Source: an uncultured Bacilli bacterium (GTDB lineage Bacteria > Bacillota_I > Bacilli_A > RF39 > UBA660). From it: a DNA stretch of 43,667 nucleotides. The notes under the pieces were generated by a model. It had not been told where the DNA came from, did not search any database, and was given only the letters and a program-made list of their open reading frames with translations. This document shows, piece after piece, positions 22,776 through 31,857 of the stretch (position 1 is the first letter of the stretch; every line of letters starts with the position of its first letter). The position numbers were made by a program, and so were the translations under genes. The stretch is taken from assembly GCA_944358355.1 (NCBI GenBank), contig CALVQY010000010.1, positions 1-43,667 on the forward strand. The letters are read 5' to 3'.

Positions 22776-25103
22776 TTCCGTTCTAAGAGCAATAACAGGA
22801 TCTTTCTTACTAGCCATTTTTGATGGAATAAAGCCACTTAAAACTGTTAAGGTTACACTTATTATTAAAAGAATAATAGCATGTATAGGATTAAGATTAG
22901 CAACATTAGGAAGATCTGCTAAATTCTCTATAATAGAATTGATTGGGAATGTTAAAAGATAAGCTATAACAAGTCCTAAAACACCACTACATACACCAAT
23001 AATAAATGTTTCAGCATTAAATACCCTAGTAATATCTTTACCTCTTGCACCCAACGCTCTTAAAATACCAATTTCTTTAGTTCTTTCAAGTACAGAAATA
23101 TATGTAATAATAGCAATCATAATACAAGATACAACAAGAGAAATAGATGAAAATGCTATCAAAACATAAGTAACAGCATCCATAATACTACCAGATAAAG
23201 TACTAATCAAAGAAGCATAATCAGTATATAAAACTTGTTCATCAGCATCTTTATCATCATTATAACTATCTAAATAATCAGTAATATAATCCTTAGTATC
23301 AAAGTCTTTTGGATAAATATAAATAATTGAAGGAGTTACTTCAGCACCTAAAACCCCTAAAATACTATCTTTAGTAACAGTAGATGTTGTCTCATCAAAT
23401 TCTTGTCCTGTTAAGACATTATAACTAACTTCCTTTTGTCTATTAACAATATCACTATCTTTATTTTTATTAATAACTGCATCTACCAAAGCTGAATTAT
23501 AATAAATTCCTGACTGAGTCAAAGAACTCTTATCTTCTTTTCCCCTTATAATAGCACTAACTTTAACTGTAATTGCTTCACTACTATTATACATATCTTC
23601 ATAATCTTTACTAGGAACAAAATAATTATTAATCTCATCATAATAAGTATCATTAGGAATTACTTTAAACTCTTTATTTAAGATATCATCAAAAGATATA
23701 TTACTACTTGTATCAAACCCAAGTTGTTCTAAAATACCACTATCTAATTCATTTCTTGAATTAACCGCTATAACAACACCTGGATTATTACTGTCTATAG
23801 AACCTGCTAATATATCATAATTATCTTCTAGCATACTCTTACCATTAACTTTATCAGCATAAAGACTCCATCCCATAACACCAGTCATAGATGTAGTTGA
23901 CATACTATAAGTTGTACTAGTAGGGACTAACCCATAGGTTCCATCATCATTTTTAGTAACAACATTTAAAGTCGTACCATATTCATAACTAATTGCAGAA
24001 ACATTATCTTTATCCATAGATTCTATATAATCTACATAATCACTACTAATATTATTAAAATGCATCATCGTCTCTAAACTATTTTTTCTTGGATAAATAA
24101 CATTTTTATTAGTATATTCTTCATGCTTATCTCTATCACTAGCCAGCTCTTGCATTACTTCTTCGTTAATATTCATCGCTTGCGTACTAATAGTAATAGG
24201 CATCTGTGATAAAGTATCCTCTTCATACTCATCTATTTTTTTTTGAAAACCATTAGATAAAGATAATATCAAAGCTATACCAATAATACCAATAGAAGCT
24301 GCAAAAGATGTTAAGAACGTTCTACCTTTTTTAGTCTTAATATTATTAAAAGAAAGCTTTAAAGCCGAACTATATCTAAGTACAGTCTTCTTAATAGTTA
24401 CCTTATCTTTAGAATTTTCCTTATCTTTAACAGGCCTACTATCACTAAGAATTTTTCCATCTTTAAGTTCAATAATACGAGTAGCATAATCTTCTGCCAG
24501 TTCTGGATTATGCGTAACCATAATAACTAACTTATCTTTAGCAATTTCCTTAATCAAATCCATTATCTGAACACTAGTAACAGAATCTAATGCTCCAGTA
24601 GGCTCATCGGCAAGTATTATCTCTGGATCATTAACTAAAGCTCTAGCAATTGCAACCCTTTGCATCTGTCCCCCAGATAATTGATTAGGTTTTTTATGAG
24701 CATGATCTTTAAGTCCAACTTTATCTAAAGCTTCAAGAGCCTTAACTCTTCTATCTTTCTTCTTATAACCACTAAGTATTAAAGCCATCTCTACATTTTC
24801 TAAAACACTAATATGACTGATTAAGTTATAAGACTGAAAAACAAATCCAACACAATTATTACGATAATAGTCCCACTCTACACTCTTAAACTTCTTAGTA
24901 CTTTTATTATTAATGATTAAGTCTCCACTATCATATCTATCTAGTCCTCCAAGAATATTTAAAAGAGTTGTCTTACCACTACCACTACTTCCTAAAATTG
25001 CAACAAATTCGCATTTTCTGAACTTTAAACTAACGTCATTTAAAGCATGTTGTACAAAATCTCCTGTCTTATAACTTTTATTTATATTTTTTAATTCAAG
25101 CAT
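22773..25103 (-). CDS. MacB-like ABC transporter, ATPase fused to FtsX-type permease
   Basis: A 776-aa fusion. The ATPase covers residues ~1-225: Walker A GSSGSGKTT, Q-loop FVFQSYNL, signature LSGGQMQRVAIARAL, Walker B IILADEPTGALD and MVTHN. A first membrane helix lies near 265-285, a large external domain (~290-640) follows, and three C-terminal membrane helices carry FtsX/MacB sequence (RTKEIGILRALGARGKDI). MacB/Lpt-type proteins of this layout move peptides, antibiotics or lipoproteins by mechanotransmission, or serve in bacitracin-type resistance; the substrate is unknown. GGGAGG precedes the ATG. It is divergent from the rnr leader. Confidence 0.93.
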   Translation of the reverse strand: MLELKNINKSYKTGDFVQHALNDVSLKFRKCEFVAILGSSGSGKTTLLNILGGLDRYDSGDLIINNKSTKKFKSVEWDYYRNNCVGFVFQSYNLISHISVLENVEMALILSGYKKKDRRVKALEALDKVGLKDHAHKKPNQLSGGQMQRVAIARALVNDPEIILADEPTGALDSVTSVQIMDLIKEIAKDKLVIMVTHNPELAEDYATRIIELKDGKILSDSRPVKDKENSKDKVTIKKTVLRYSSALKLSFNNIKTKKGRTFLTSFAASIGIIGIALILSLSNGFQKKIDEYEEDTLSQMPITISTQAMNINEEVMQELASDRDKHEEYTNKNVIYPRKNSLETMMHFNNISSDYVDYIESMDKDNVSAISYEYGTTLNVVTKNDDGTYGLVPTSTTYSMSTTSMTGVMGWSLYADKVNGKSMLEDNYDILAGSIDSNNPGVVIAVNSRNELDSGILEQLGFDTSSNISFDDILNKEFKVIPNDTYYDEINNYFVPSKDYEDMYNSSEAITVKVSAIIRGKEDKSSLTQSGIYYNSALVDAVINKNKDSDIVNRQKEVSYNVLTGQEFDETTSTVTKDSILGVLGAEVTPSIIYIYPKDFDTKDYITDYLDSYNDDKDADEQVLYTDYASLISTLSGSIMDAVTYVLIAFSSISLVVSCIMIAIITYISVLERTKEIGILRALGARGKDITRVFNAETFIIGVCSGVLGLVIAYLLTFPINSIIENLADLPNVANLNPIHAIILLIISVTLTVLSGFIPSKMASKKDPVIALRTE

Positions 25104-25209
25104 AAATTCCTCCCTTAATTGTCTCTATAACTATTATATACTATAATTTAATATTTTTATTTATTTTTTTGAAAGATAATGTTAAAATTAAAGAAAGGGA
25201 GGGATTAAT

Positions 25210-25257
25210 ATGTTAAGAAAAATATCTAAAAGCTTATTCCCTCTATGGCAATACTAG
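25210..25257 (+). CDS. 15-aa leader peptide upstream of rnr
   Basis: The reading frame MLRKISKSLFPLWQY begins 6 nt after a strong AGGGAGGG ribosome binding site and stops at TAG 25255-25257. Its last codons form the 5' arm of a terminator hairpin located 31 nt before the rnr start. This is the arrangement of ribosome-mediated attenuation. There is no run of a single amino acid codon, so the sensed signal is unclear; slow translation of the FPLWQY end could expose rnr to read-through. It is seen only by sequence inspection and its expression is inferred. Confidence 0.55.
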   Translation: MLRKISKSLFPLWQY

Positions 25258-25276
25258 ATTTGTATTGCCTTTTTTT
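25247..25276 (+). terminator. Terminator/attenuator before rnr
   Basis: GGCAATAC (25247-25254) pairs perfectly with GTATTGCC (25262-25269) across a 7-nt loop and is followed by seven T. It is directional (no T run on the minus strand) and lies between the leader peptide and rnr. Confidence 0.85.
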
Positions 25277-25288
25277 GTGGAGGAGTAT

Positions 25289-27790
25289 ATGAAAACAGTA
25301 TTTGATTATCAAAGAGAAATTATCAGTGAAATGAAAGAAAATGAATATTTAACTATTAATGAATTAAAAAAGAAAATAGGGATACCTTCATACCAAGAAC
25401 GAAGTAATTTTCTAGAAGCTCTATATAATTTAGAATTAAAAGAAGGCATTTATAATATAAATAAAGGAACATACACCTTATTTCAAAAAAATCTATATAA
25501 AGTTGACTATGTTATACCTATTTCTAAAGGATTATATTTAAGAAGGTCTAAAGTAATAATAGATAAAAACATCAATAAAGGAAAAGTAATTCTACCGGAC
25601 GATATTGTTATAGTAACTAATGAAAAAAATCCTAAAGTAATTAAAACCATAGGAAGAAACATGTTTTTCTTTAAAGACTATCTTTTAAAAGAATTAGATA
25701 AAAAAGATTTAACTTATAAACAAATTAAACGTCTTGCTATTGCAAGAAATGGACAAAAAATAACGCAATTAAAAGATTTATTACATAGCCTTGAAAGAGA
25801 AGGTAAGATTTACTCTCAAAATAATATTTTTGAAAAATGGCCAACCAACCTTGCTTTAACAAAATTAGAAACAGATAAAAATAACAGATTATATTTTTAT
25901 TTAGACGGCAAAAGATATTATAAAGAAGGAGACGAACTAAATAATGCTCTAGAAGGAGATATTATTGCTGTTTCAAGAAAAGGAAAACATATTGCAAAAA
26001 TTATTGAAAGAACAAAAGAAGAATTGATATTAGAAGTTGTAGAAATCGATGGGGTAAAACAATTAGAACCAATACTTTTACCAGGTAAAGGCAAAATAAA
26101 AGTTAGAATAAGTTCTAATGATATGAAACATCTTAAAATTGGTGATAGAATAAAAGCGAGAGTAAGTCTAACAAAAAGTGATGAATATTATGAAGCAGAT
26201 TATATAAGTACAATAGGAAATATAAAAGATAATAATATAGATTTAATATCTATCGCTGCAAAACATGGATTTAATATAGAGTTTAGTGAAGAAGCTCTAA
26301 GAGAAGCTAGAAATATTCCTCAAACAGTAAATATAGATGACTACAAAGATAGATATGATTTTACCAAGAGATTTAAAACATTTACTATTGATTGTGATAA
26401 TACAAAAGATATGGATGATGCAATTAGTATCATGAAAAACGAAAAAGGAAACTATATTTTAGCAGTGCACATTGCTCATGTATCTCATTATGTTAAAAGA
26501 GGTAGTGCCCTTAATAAAGATGCCTATGAAAGAGGATTATCGGCATATCCTGCAAATTCAGTTATTCCAAACCTACCAAAAGAATTATCCAATGGTATAT
26601 GTTCTTTAAATCCTAACGTACCAAGACTAACAAGAACATGTATTATGGAAATATCTCCAAGAGGAGAACTACTAAACTATAAATTTGTAAATTCTATAAT
26701 TGAATCTAAAAAGAAAATGTCCTATAGTGAAGTAAATAAAATATTAGATGAAGGAATTGTAAGTGATGATTATTTACCATTTGTAGAAGATTTAACTATT
26801 TTTAAAGAATGGTCTGATATTATAACAGAAAAAAGGAAAAGTGAAGGTATGCTAACATTTAAAGAACACGAAAATACTTTCATTGAAGATGAAAATGGTA
26901 ATATTACTGGCATTGAAGAAAGAAATAATGGAACTGCCGGTAAAATGATTGAAAATGCTATGATTTTATTTAATTATTGCCAATCTTTATATTTAAACTT
27001 TATCATAGGAAAATCTATTAATAGAGTTCATGATTTACCAGATCAAGATAAATTAATGGAAGCATTTGACAAGATTCATAGTCTTGGATACAATCTACCA
27101 AAAATAAACTCTATGACAACATCACAATATATTCAAGCAATATTAAACATGTATCAAAATACTAAAGATTACCCTGTTATATCAGATATAATCTTAAAAG
27201 CATTACCAAGAGCTCATTACTCTATTTATCCAACAGGACACTTTGGCTTAGGTTTAGACTACTATACACATTCTACTTCACCAATTAGAAGATATCCAGA
27301 TTTAAAGGCTCAACAAATAATAGATTCTTATGAACAAGGAAAACTATATGAAATAGAAGACAATAGCACTTTAGAAGCAATATGCGAACACTGTTCAATG
27401 AAAGAACAAGAAGCAGATGCTTTAGAAAGAGAAGTTGAACTTATAAAAATGTTAAATTATGTAGAAAGACACCTAGATAAAAGCTATTATGGAACTATAA
27501 CAGATATAGATAAAGAAAGAGCCTATTTAAGAACAATAACAAATATTCCAGGTTATATTGATTATCAAGGTCTAGATGATATAAGATTTATAAAATCTAA
27601 AAGATATTTAAAAGATGAAAAAGATATGGTAGTTTTAAAAGTAGGTGATACAGTAAAAGTACAAGCTCATGATACTAATCATAAAGAATTACTAGTAGAT
27701 TTTGATTTTATAAAAAATATAACTTTAGAACAACAAAATAAAAAAGGAGCTACTGCTCTTAGAAAAAGTTATGTTAAAAAAATATATTAA
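25289..27790 (+). CDS. rnr: Ribonuclease R
   Basis: An 833-aa 3'-5' exoribonuclease. Order of domains: N-terminal winged helix (~1-65), cold-shock domains (~70-325), RNB catalytic domain with the aspartate cluster FTIDCDNTKDMDDAISI (~365-382), the HYSIYPTGHFGLGLDYYTHSTSPIRRYPDL block (~650), and a C-terminal S1 domain (~730-815). In the RNB motif the usual GEDAKDLDD is CDNTKDMDD, with the metal-binding aspartates kept. The ATG at 25289 follows GGAGGAG; the frame is open to 25265 but that start would lie inside the terminator T run. Transcription probably depends on read-through of the upstream attenuator. Confidence 0.95.
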   Translation: MKTVFDYQREIISEMKENEYLTINELKKKIGIPSYQERSNFLEALYNLELKEGIYNINKGTYTLFQKNLYKVDYVIPISKGLYLRRSKVIIDKNINKGKVILPDDIVIVTNEKNPKVIKTIGRNMFFFKDYLLKELDKKDLTYKQIKRLAIARNGQKITQLKDLLHSLEREGKIYSQNNIFEKWPTNLALTKLETDKNNRLYFYLDGKRYYKEGDELNNALEGDIIAVSRKGKHIAKIIERTKEELILEVVEIDGVKQLEPILLPGKGKIKVRISSNDMKHLKIGDRIKARVSLTKSDEYYEADYISTIGNIKDNNIDLISIAAKHGFNIEFSEEALREARNIPQTVNIDDYKDRYDFTKRFKTFTIDCDNTKDMDDAISIMKNEKGNYILAVHIAHVSHYVKRGSALNKDAYERGLSAYPANSVIPNLPKELSNGICSLNPNVPRLTRTCIMEISPRGELLNYKFVNSIIESKKKMSYSEVNKILDEGIVSDDYLPFVEDLTIFKEWSDIITEKRKSEGMLTFKEHENTFIEDENGNITGIEERNNGTAGKMIENAMILFNYCQSLYLNFIIGKSINRVHDLPDQDKLMEAFDKIHSLGYNLPKINSMTTSQYIQAILNMYQNTKDYPVISDIILKALPRAHYSIYPTGHFGLGLDYYTHSTSPIRRYPDLKAQQIIDSYEQGKLYEIEDNSTLEAICEHCSMKEQEADALEREVELIKMLNYVERHLDKSYYGTITDIDKERAYLRTITNIPGYIDYQGLDDIRFIKSKRYLKDEKDMVVLKVGDTVKVQAHDTNHKELLVDFDFIKNITLEQQNKKGATALRKSYVKKIY

Positions 27791-27817
27791 AAACAGTGAA
27801 AATCCACTGTTTTTTTA
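27791..27817. terminator. Bidirectional terminator between rnr and cotF-like gene
   Basis: AAACAGTG (27791-27798) pairs with CACTGTTT (27805-27812) across 6 nt, with a T run on the plus strand and A/T-rich sequence on the other side. Confidence 0.85.
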
Positions 27818-28132
27818 TCCATTCAAATCCATAAATTCTTGATTTAAAGTTTGATATTTATTAGATATTTTATTAGCATCGCTTTTCTCTAATACATACC
27901 ATCCCTTACGGAACATAAGTTCATAAACTTCTCTTTGTAATGAAGAATAAGTATCAAACATCTCTTTATATTCACCATACAAAGTTTCATTAGATGCTTC
28001 TGTTAAGCTAACAGCATAGTTTTTAACTAACTGTTTTAAAGTACTAAGTAATGAAGAAATATAATCTTTATCATTTAGAGTCATTCCTTTAGGAGTCTCT
28101 ACTTTAGGATTACAAATTTGATTATTATTCAT
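27815..28132 (-). CDS. CotF-like spore coat protein
   Basis: A 105-aa helical protein. The block LNDKDYISSLLSTLKQLVKNYAVSLTEASNE...YSSLQREVYELMFRKGWYVLE follows the CotF/COG5577 pattern of a four-helix ferritin-like bundle that ends with a GWY motif. The start is ATG 28132, after AAGGAGG; the frame is open five codons further upstream but the ribosome binding site lies within that stretch. It overlaps the preceding small gene by 8 bp, which indicates coupled translation. CotF proteins are spore coat components in Bacillus, but relatives occur in non-sporulating Firmicutes. Confidence 0.82.
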   Translation of the reverse strand: MNNNQICNPKVETPKGMTLNDKDYISSLLSTLKQLVKNYAVSLTEASNETLYGEYKEMFDTYSSLQREVYELMFRKGWYVLEKSDANKISNKYQTLNQEFMDLNG

Positions 28133-28352
28133 TGTTACCTCCTTCATTTAAGATATTTAAGATTTTACTAATATTACTTTGAAATACATTGCTAGCCTTA
28201 CTAAGCATATCTTTAATTTCACTATCACTTACACTATTAATAGCATTACTAGTACTCTTATAAGCACCATAATTCCAATTAAACATATCACTTAGATAAT
28301 CTAAATCTTTACAACTAATCATATTAGGCACTGCGCTAAAATTATTTTCCAT
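28125..28352 (-). CDS. Small helical partner of the CotF-like protein
   Basis: A 75-aa protein (MENNFSAVPN start, set by GGGAGGAAAAGAT before ATG 28352). It has two predicted helices with LDYLSDMFNWNYGAYKSTSNAI and a C-terminal KASNVFQSNISKILNILN. This pattern resembles the short spore-coat-like proteins that accompany CotF in Clostridia and Bacilli. It overlaps the cotF-like gene. The family call is tentative. Confidence 0.68.
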   Translation of the reverse strand: MENNFSAVPNMISCKDLDYLSDMFNWNYGAYKSTSNAINSVSDSEIKDMLSKASNVFQSNISKILNILNEGGNNE

Positions 28353-28383
28353 ATCTTTTCCTCCCAACATTAATATGGATAAA

Positions 28384-28409
28384 AAAGAAAAAACTATACA
28401 TAAAGTATA
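28384..28409 (-). terminator. Weak terminator after the 97-aa gene
   Basis: On the minus strand TATAC and GTATA (28395-28409) form a short stem followed by a T-rich tract. Confidence 0.4.
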
Positions 28410-28412
28410 ATT

Positions 28413-28706
28413 TTATTTAATCGTCTTTAATCTGTGTTTAATATCTAAAATCAAATCCATAGGTGCATTATCCATTTTATTTAAAACAAGTAAAGCATCT
28501 TGTAACTTAGTCTTAACTGGTACATTATTTTTAATATTCTCAATCTCTTCATCTAAATTAAAATTTTTACTAGGATTTTGATCCATATAGTCTTTAATAT
28601 ATTGTTTAATATCTGCTAAAACATATTCTTTTAACTTATAAGAATCCATCTCCATAACTCCAAAGTATCCACTTATCATATATCTATAAACATCTTCTAT
28701 TGTCAT
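28413..28706 (-). CDS. Hypothetical 97-aa protein
   Basis: A soluble, acidic and mostly helical 97-aa protein (TIEDVYRYMISGYFGVMEMDSYKLKEYV at the start, ALLVLNKMDNAPMDLILDIKHRLK at the end). No domain is recognised and no signal or membrane segment is seen. The ATG follows GAGGGA by 5-6 nt. It begins 9 nt after the ferredoxin gene and is probably the last gene of the rubredoxin-ferredoxin transcript. Confidence 0.65.
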   Translation of the reverse strand: MTIEDVYRYMISGYFGVMEMDSYKLKEYVLADIKQYIKDYMDQNPSKNFNLDEEIENIKNNVPVKTKLQDALLVLNKMDNAPMDLILDIKHRLKTIK

Positions 28707-28715
28707 AACATCCCT

Positions 28716-29213
28716 CTATTCATTTACTTCAAGCTTATTTAATAATTTTAAAATAATTTTATCTACTTCTTCATCTTTACCTTTAAGACTAATTAAAAGC
28801 TTATTAGTTTTAGATGACTGAGGTAACATATAACCAGCCTCTCTAAACAAATCTTCTACCATAACTTTATTAGAATGAATTAAAGCTTTATATAAACGCT
28901 TTTCATCATCATTACTTGATTTACTCATAAGATATTTTAAAGTCTTAATCTGTTCTATCTTACTATCAGCAAGTTTAAATAATTCTCTAACGACTCTTTC
29001 ATCTTTAACTTTTTGTTTAGGATAAACCCTAGGTAACATACTAATCGCCCGAGATGGACAAGCTGCGGCACAGTTTCCACATCCAATACATTTATCAAAA
29101 TCTATTTGACCTGTCTCATTATCAGTCGCCCCAGTTGGACATACAAAAAGACATAAACAATCTTTAGTACATATTTTTAAATCACGATAAGCATGTCTTT
29201 CACTTTTCTCCAT
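28716..29213 (-). CDS. Ferredoxin-type 4Fe-4S protein with helical C-terminal domain
   Basis: A 165-aa protein. The N-terminal ~65 residues hold two cysteine clusters: CTKDCLCLFVCPTGA and CIGCGNCAAACPSRAI. The second is a classical CxxCxxCxxxCP site; the first is CxxxCxCxxxCP, a spaced variant. The C-terminal ~95 residues are helical and charged (ELFKLADSKIEQIKTLKYLM...VMVEDLFREAGYMLPQ). The start is ATG 29213, after GGAGGTG, not the earlier in-frame codon at 29282. It directly follows the rubredoxin gene (1 nt), so the two probably form an electron-transfer pair. Confidence 0.85.
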   Translation of the reverse strand: MEKSERHAYRDLKICTKDCLCLFVCPTGATDNETGQIDFDKCIGCGNCAAACPSRAISMLPRVYPKQKVKDERVVRELFKLADSKIEQIKTLKYLMSKSSNDDEKRLYKALIHSNKVMVEDLFREAGYMLPQSSKTNKLLISLKGKDEEVDKIILKLLNKLEVNE

Positions 29214-29214
29214 A

Positions 29215-29853
29215 CTAGCACACCTCCAATATCTTAAGACTAGGAACACGACAAACAGGACAAACCTTAGGTGGTGTATCACCTATATAAACAAATCCAC
29301 AAATATCACAAACCCATATCTTCGTATTTTTAATATAATCTATTCCCTTTTCTTTATAAGTATCAATTACTACTTTCATAATATTAGTACTTTTATTAGC
29401 CCAATTAACAACCCTTTTAGCACCTCTATCATCATATTCAGAAAAGATATCCATTGCCTTACTAAAGTTATTAATATCACTATTTACCATATTAACAATT
29501 TCATCTAAAATACCAGATTTATCTTCTTCTAAACCTTCATAATGTTTAGATAACTCTTTAAATAACTCTTTCTCTTCTTCTAAGTATTGTTTTTCACAAC
29601 CCCTAGCCAAATTAGAACAAATTAAAGATATCTCATAGTTAGATAATTCTCTTAAATCATCATCTACTTCTTCTATTATCGCAACTTTAGCCTCTTCTTT
29701 TACTTCCTCTTTTTCTTCTTTAATCTCTTCAAATAAACTCTTAGGAGCCCCACAAGCTGGACATTTAAAGTCATCTGGTAAATCTTCAAACTTTACCTTT
29801 TCTTTAGCATCATCATAAATATAACCACAAATTGTACAACGATATTTTTTCAT
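29215..29853 (-). CDS. Rubredoxin - helical (ferritin-like?) - rubredoxin protein
   Basis: A 212-aa protein. The N-terminal rubredoxin has [13 protein letters not shown] and [13 protein letters not shown], a full CxxC pair. A Glu/Lys-rich linker leads to a helical middle (~70-160, [32 protein letters not shown]), which resembles the ferritin-like bundle of rubrerythrins but without clear ExxH motifs. The C-terminal rubredoxin-like zinc ribbon has [13 protein letters not shown] and [10 protein letters not shown]. It is likely an iron- or redox-handling protein for peroxide or oxygen defence in an anaerobe (inference). GGAGGG precedes ATG 29853. It is co-transcribed with the ferredoxin gene. 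Confidence 0.83.
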   Translation of the reverse strand: MKKYRCTICGYIYDDAKEKVKFEDLPDDFKCPACGAPKSLFEEIKEEKEEVKEEAKVAIIEEVDDDLRELSNYEISLICSNLARGCEKQYLEEEKELFKELSKHYEGLEEDKSGILDEIVNMVNSDINNFSKAMDIFSEYDDRGAKRVVNWANKSTNIMKVVIDTYKEKGIDYIKNTKIWVCDICGFVYIGDTPPKVCPVCRVPSLKILEVC

Positions 29854-29945
29854 ACTTCCCTCCATACATAAATCATATCAGACAAAACAAAATAAATCTA
29901 TAACATTTAACCTTTAAACACATACTTTATCACCAATTTAATATT

Positions 29946-29985
29946 AAAAAGAGAACTTATACTTATATTAGAATATGTTCTCTTT
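29946..29985 (-). terminator. Terminator of the HD-domain gene
   Basis: AAAGAGAAC (29948-29956) pairs with GTTCTCTTT (29977-29985) across an AT-rich loop, with a minus-strand T run. Confidence 0.78.
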
Positions 29986-29991
29986 CTATCT

Positions 29992-30906
29992 CTAATCATA
30001 TCTTTTACCACTAACTAATGGCTTTAAAACTCTAACCTTAACATTCGGAATATCTGTTTTAGGAATAGAATCTATATCTATATTTTCAAAAAGATAAATT
30101 TTATCTAACAACTCTTTATCATTACTACTTTTTAATATATTAAATAGCTCTAATTCATTAAATCTATACAAATCATCATAAGTAATATAACCTCTATCTA
30201 TAGATAATTTTGTTATAGTAGCAAGTAGTTGCATCATATAATAATCTTCATTAGTATGACAATATAAATCTATAGTTTTACCAACATCTATTATTTTAGA
30301 AACAACACCTCTATTATTAAAGCCAATCTCATCTTCATTATCTTCGTTTTTAAATATTTTAACATCACTAATAATATTTTTAATATTTTCTTTAGAAATA
30401 TTTTTAGTCCAACCTATACCAGTTAAAATAACTCCATCTAATCTATCAACACAACATTTAGGTCTATCATTATCAACAATACTAAATTTCTTAAAATTAA
30501 TAACATCATCTACATCTATATTATCTTCTTTTAAACATTCAAGTAAATACTTATCGTTTTTAATTATATTCTCTGTAAGTTCTTCCGTACTTTCTTGTTT
30601 TTCATAATCTTCATTCATATAATCTATAACATGTGAAAAACAAGGAGTTGCAACATCATGAAACAATGCTGCTACAGTCATAGTCTTATCTTTAGTTACT
30701 TTATAAGTTAATAAAGCTGTTGTAAGAGAATGAGCAAATCTACTAACATATTCGCTAAAATCATAAACACTTTTAGACGCAAAGTCCATTCCACAAAAAT
30801 ATCCCACTTTCATTAATCTATTTAAAGATGGACATTCAAAATACTTTCTAAGAAATAATGGCATATTCTTATAATCTAATTGTTCTAAATAATACTGTAA
30901 TGACAT
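29992..30906 (-). CDS. HD-domain phosphohydrolase
   Basis: A 304-aa soluble protein. The HD metal site is spread over YVSRFAHSLTTALLTYKV (His), AALFHDVATPCFSH (HD pair) and a later Asp (PKCCVDRLDGVI), the pattern of COG1078/dGTPase-like HD hydrolases. The substrate is probably a nucleotide, but this cannot be told from the sequence. The start is ATG 30906, preceded by GGAGGG. Its promoter (TTGCGG, 18 nt, TATAAT) contains a GC-rich perfect palindrome in the spacer. Confidence 0.85.
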   Translation of the reverse strand: MSLQYYLEQLDYKNMPLFLRKYFECPSLNRLMKVGYFCGMDFASKSVYDFSEYVSRFAHSLTTALLTYKVTKDKTMTVAALFHDVATPCFSHVIDYMNEDYEKQESTEELTENIIKNDKYLLECLKEDNIDVDDVINFKKFSIVDNDRPKCCVDRLDGVILTGIGWTKNISKENIKNIISDVKIFKNEDNEDEIGFNNRGVVSKIIDVGKTIDLYCHTNEDYYMMQLLATITKLSIDRGYITYDDLYRFNELELFNILKSSNDKELLDKIYLFENIDIDSIPKTDIPNVKVRVLKPLVSGKRYD

Positions 30907-30924
30907 ATAGAACCCTCCAAAAAA

Positions 30925-30954
30925 ATTATATCATACCGCGGACGCTGTCCGCAA
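30925..30954 (-). promoter_or_regulatory. Promoter of the HD gene with GC palindrome in the spacer
   Basis: On the minus strand TTGCGG (30949-30954), 18 nt, TATAAT (30925-30930). Between them is the palindrome GCGGAC-AGC-GTCCGC (30938-30952). It may be an operator, or the terminal hairpin of the mobile region that starts here and happens to supply the -35. Confidence 0.5.
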
Positions 30955-31007
30955 CCTAAAAGAGGGCCTCAAAAATATGAAGTCCTCTTTCTTATATACA
31001 AAACACA

Positions 31008-31036
31008 TTGATTTCAACTGGCTATATAGTTATAAT
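31008..31036 (+). promoter_or_regulatory. Promoter of the truncated unknown gene
   Basis: TTGATT (31008-31013), a 17-nt spacer and TATAAT (31031-31036). Confidence 0.75.
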
Positions 31037-31042
31037 AACTAT

Positions 31043-31122
31043 TTAAAAAAAACGATTAATCGGAGCCTCGGTATTTAAACTCTGCTCCCGAGCTATCAGA
31101 AGAAAGTCAGGTGTGTTTTGTA
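31043..31122 (+). other. Structured RNA leader of the truncated gene
   Basis: The leader is more GC-rich than its surroundings. GGAGC (31062-31066) can pair with GCTCC (31084-31088), and CTCG (31067-31070) with CGAG (31089-31092). The two pairings cross, so they form either alternative hairpins or a pseudoknot. A CGATTAATCG hairpin precedes them. The conserved look suggests an RNA element belonging to the mobile gene. Confidence 0.5.
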
Positions 31123-31857
31123 ATGAATATTATAGAGTGGAAACAAGATAAAATCAAGGGTATTTTATCAACATTTGATAGAATAATTATTAAAGGTTAT
31201 TCTCGTCAATTATCTAACATTAAACAAATGGGATATTTTTTATCACATAATAATGTGCTTTTAAAAGATTTTGGTACTTATGCAGAAAATGTAACTAAAT
31301 CTTTATGTTCTCATATTGAAAGTCTTGCCTCTAATAATAATAGACCATATAAATTTATATATGGTAACAATGAAGATAAAGGAAATATTGCAAGACAAAT
31401 ATTAGAAGAAAATCCTATTGAAGAAGGTTTAATTTGTATACTTTCAAATATTGAAGTGTGTTCAACTATGAATATTTTTAAAAATAAATTAAATAAAAAA
31501 TTAGAGTTAAAATGGGATAAGAGAAAATGTAAATATTATTATTTATATTATTTAGACAGAGATTTTGGATTTATGCACATAAAAATACAATCTTGGTTTC
31601 CGTTTATGGTTCAAGTTTATATTAACGGTCATGAATGGTTAAAACAACAATTAATAAAAGAAAATATGAAGTTTGAAATGTATAATAATTCTTTTTCATA
31701 TATAGAAGATATTGAAAAAGCACAATCTATTGCAGATAAAATTGTTGACTCTAAAATATCAGATAAGTTTGATGCAATGAATGAATACTCCCCGCAGCAA
31801 GCTACGGGGTATCTTCCCAAAGCGATGTTATTTTTGCTGTTGAAATTTCAAATATAA
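31123..31857 (+). pseudogene. Unknown mobile-type gene, 3' part lost to an IS insertion
   Basis: Residues 1 to ~220 from ATG 31123 match a widespread family of uncharacterised proteins recognised by FDRIIIKG, NVLLKDFGTYAE, RPYKFIYG, GLICILSNIEVCSTM, KCKYYYLYYLDRDFGFMHIKIQSWFPF and QVYINGHEWL...NSFSYIEDIEKAQ. Full members are, from memory, about 400-500 aa. The native sequence ends near 31782 (KFDAMNE), after which the frame runs into IS200 DNA until 31857. No remaining 3' part is found beyond the IS. AGGTG lies about 9 nt before ATG 31123. Strong promoter and structured leader are intact. The function of the family is not known to me; presence in repeats suggests a mobile element. Confidence 0.7.

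Noticed and set aside
31123..31857. Reverse transcriptase that could serve the DGR
   Set aside because: The sequence has no YxDD motif or RT domain order; it matches a different uncharacterised family.
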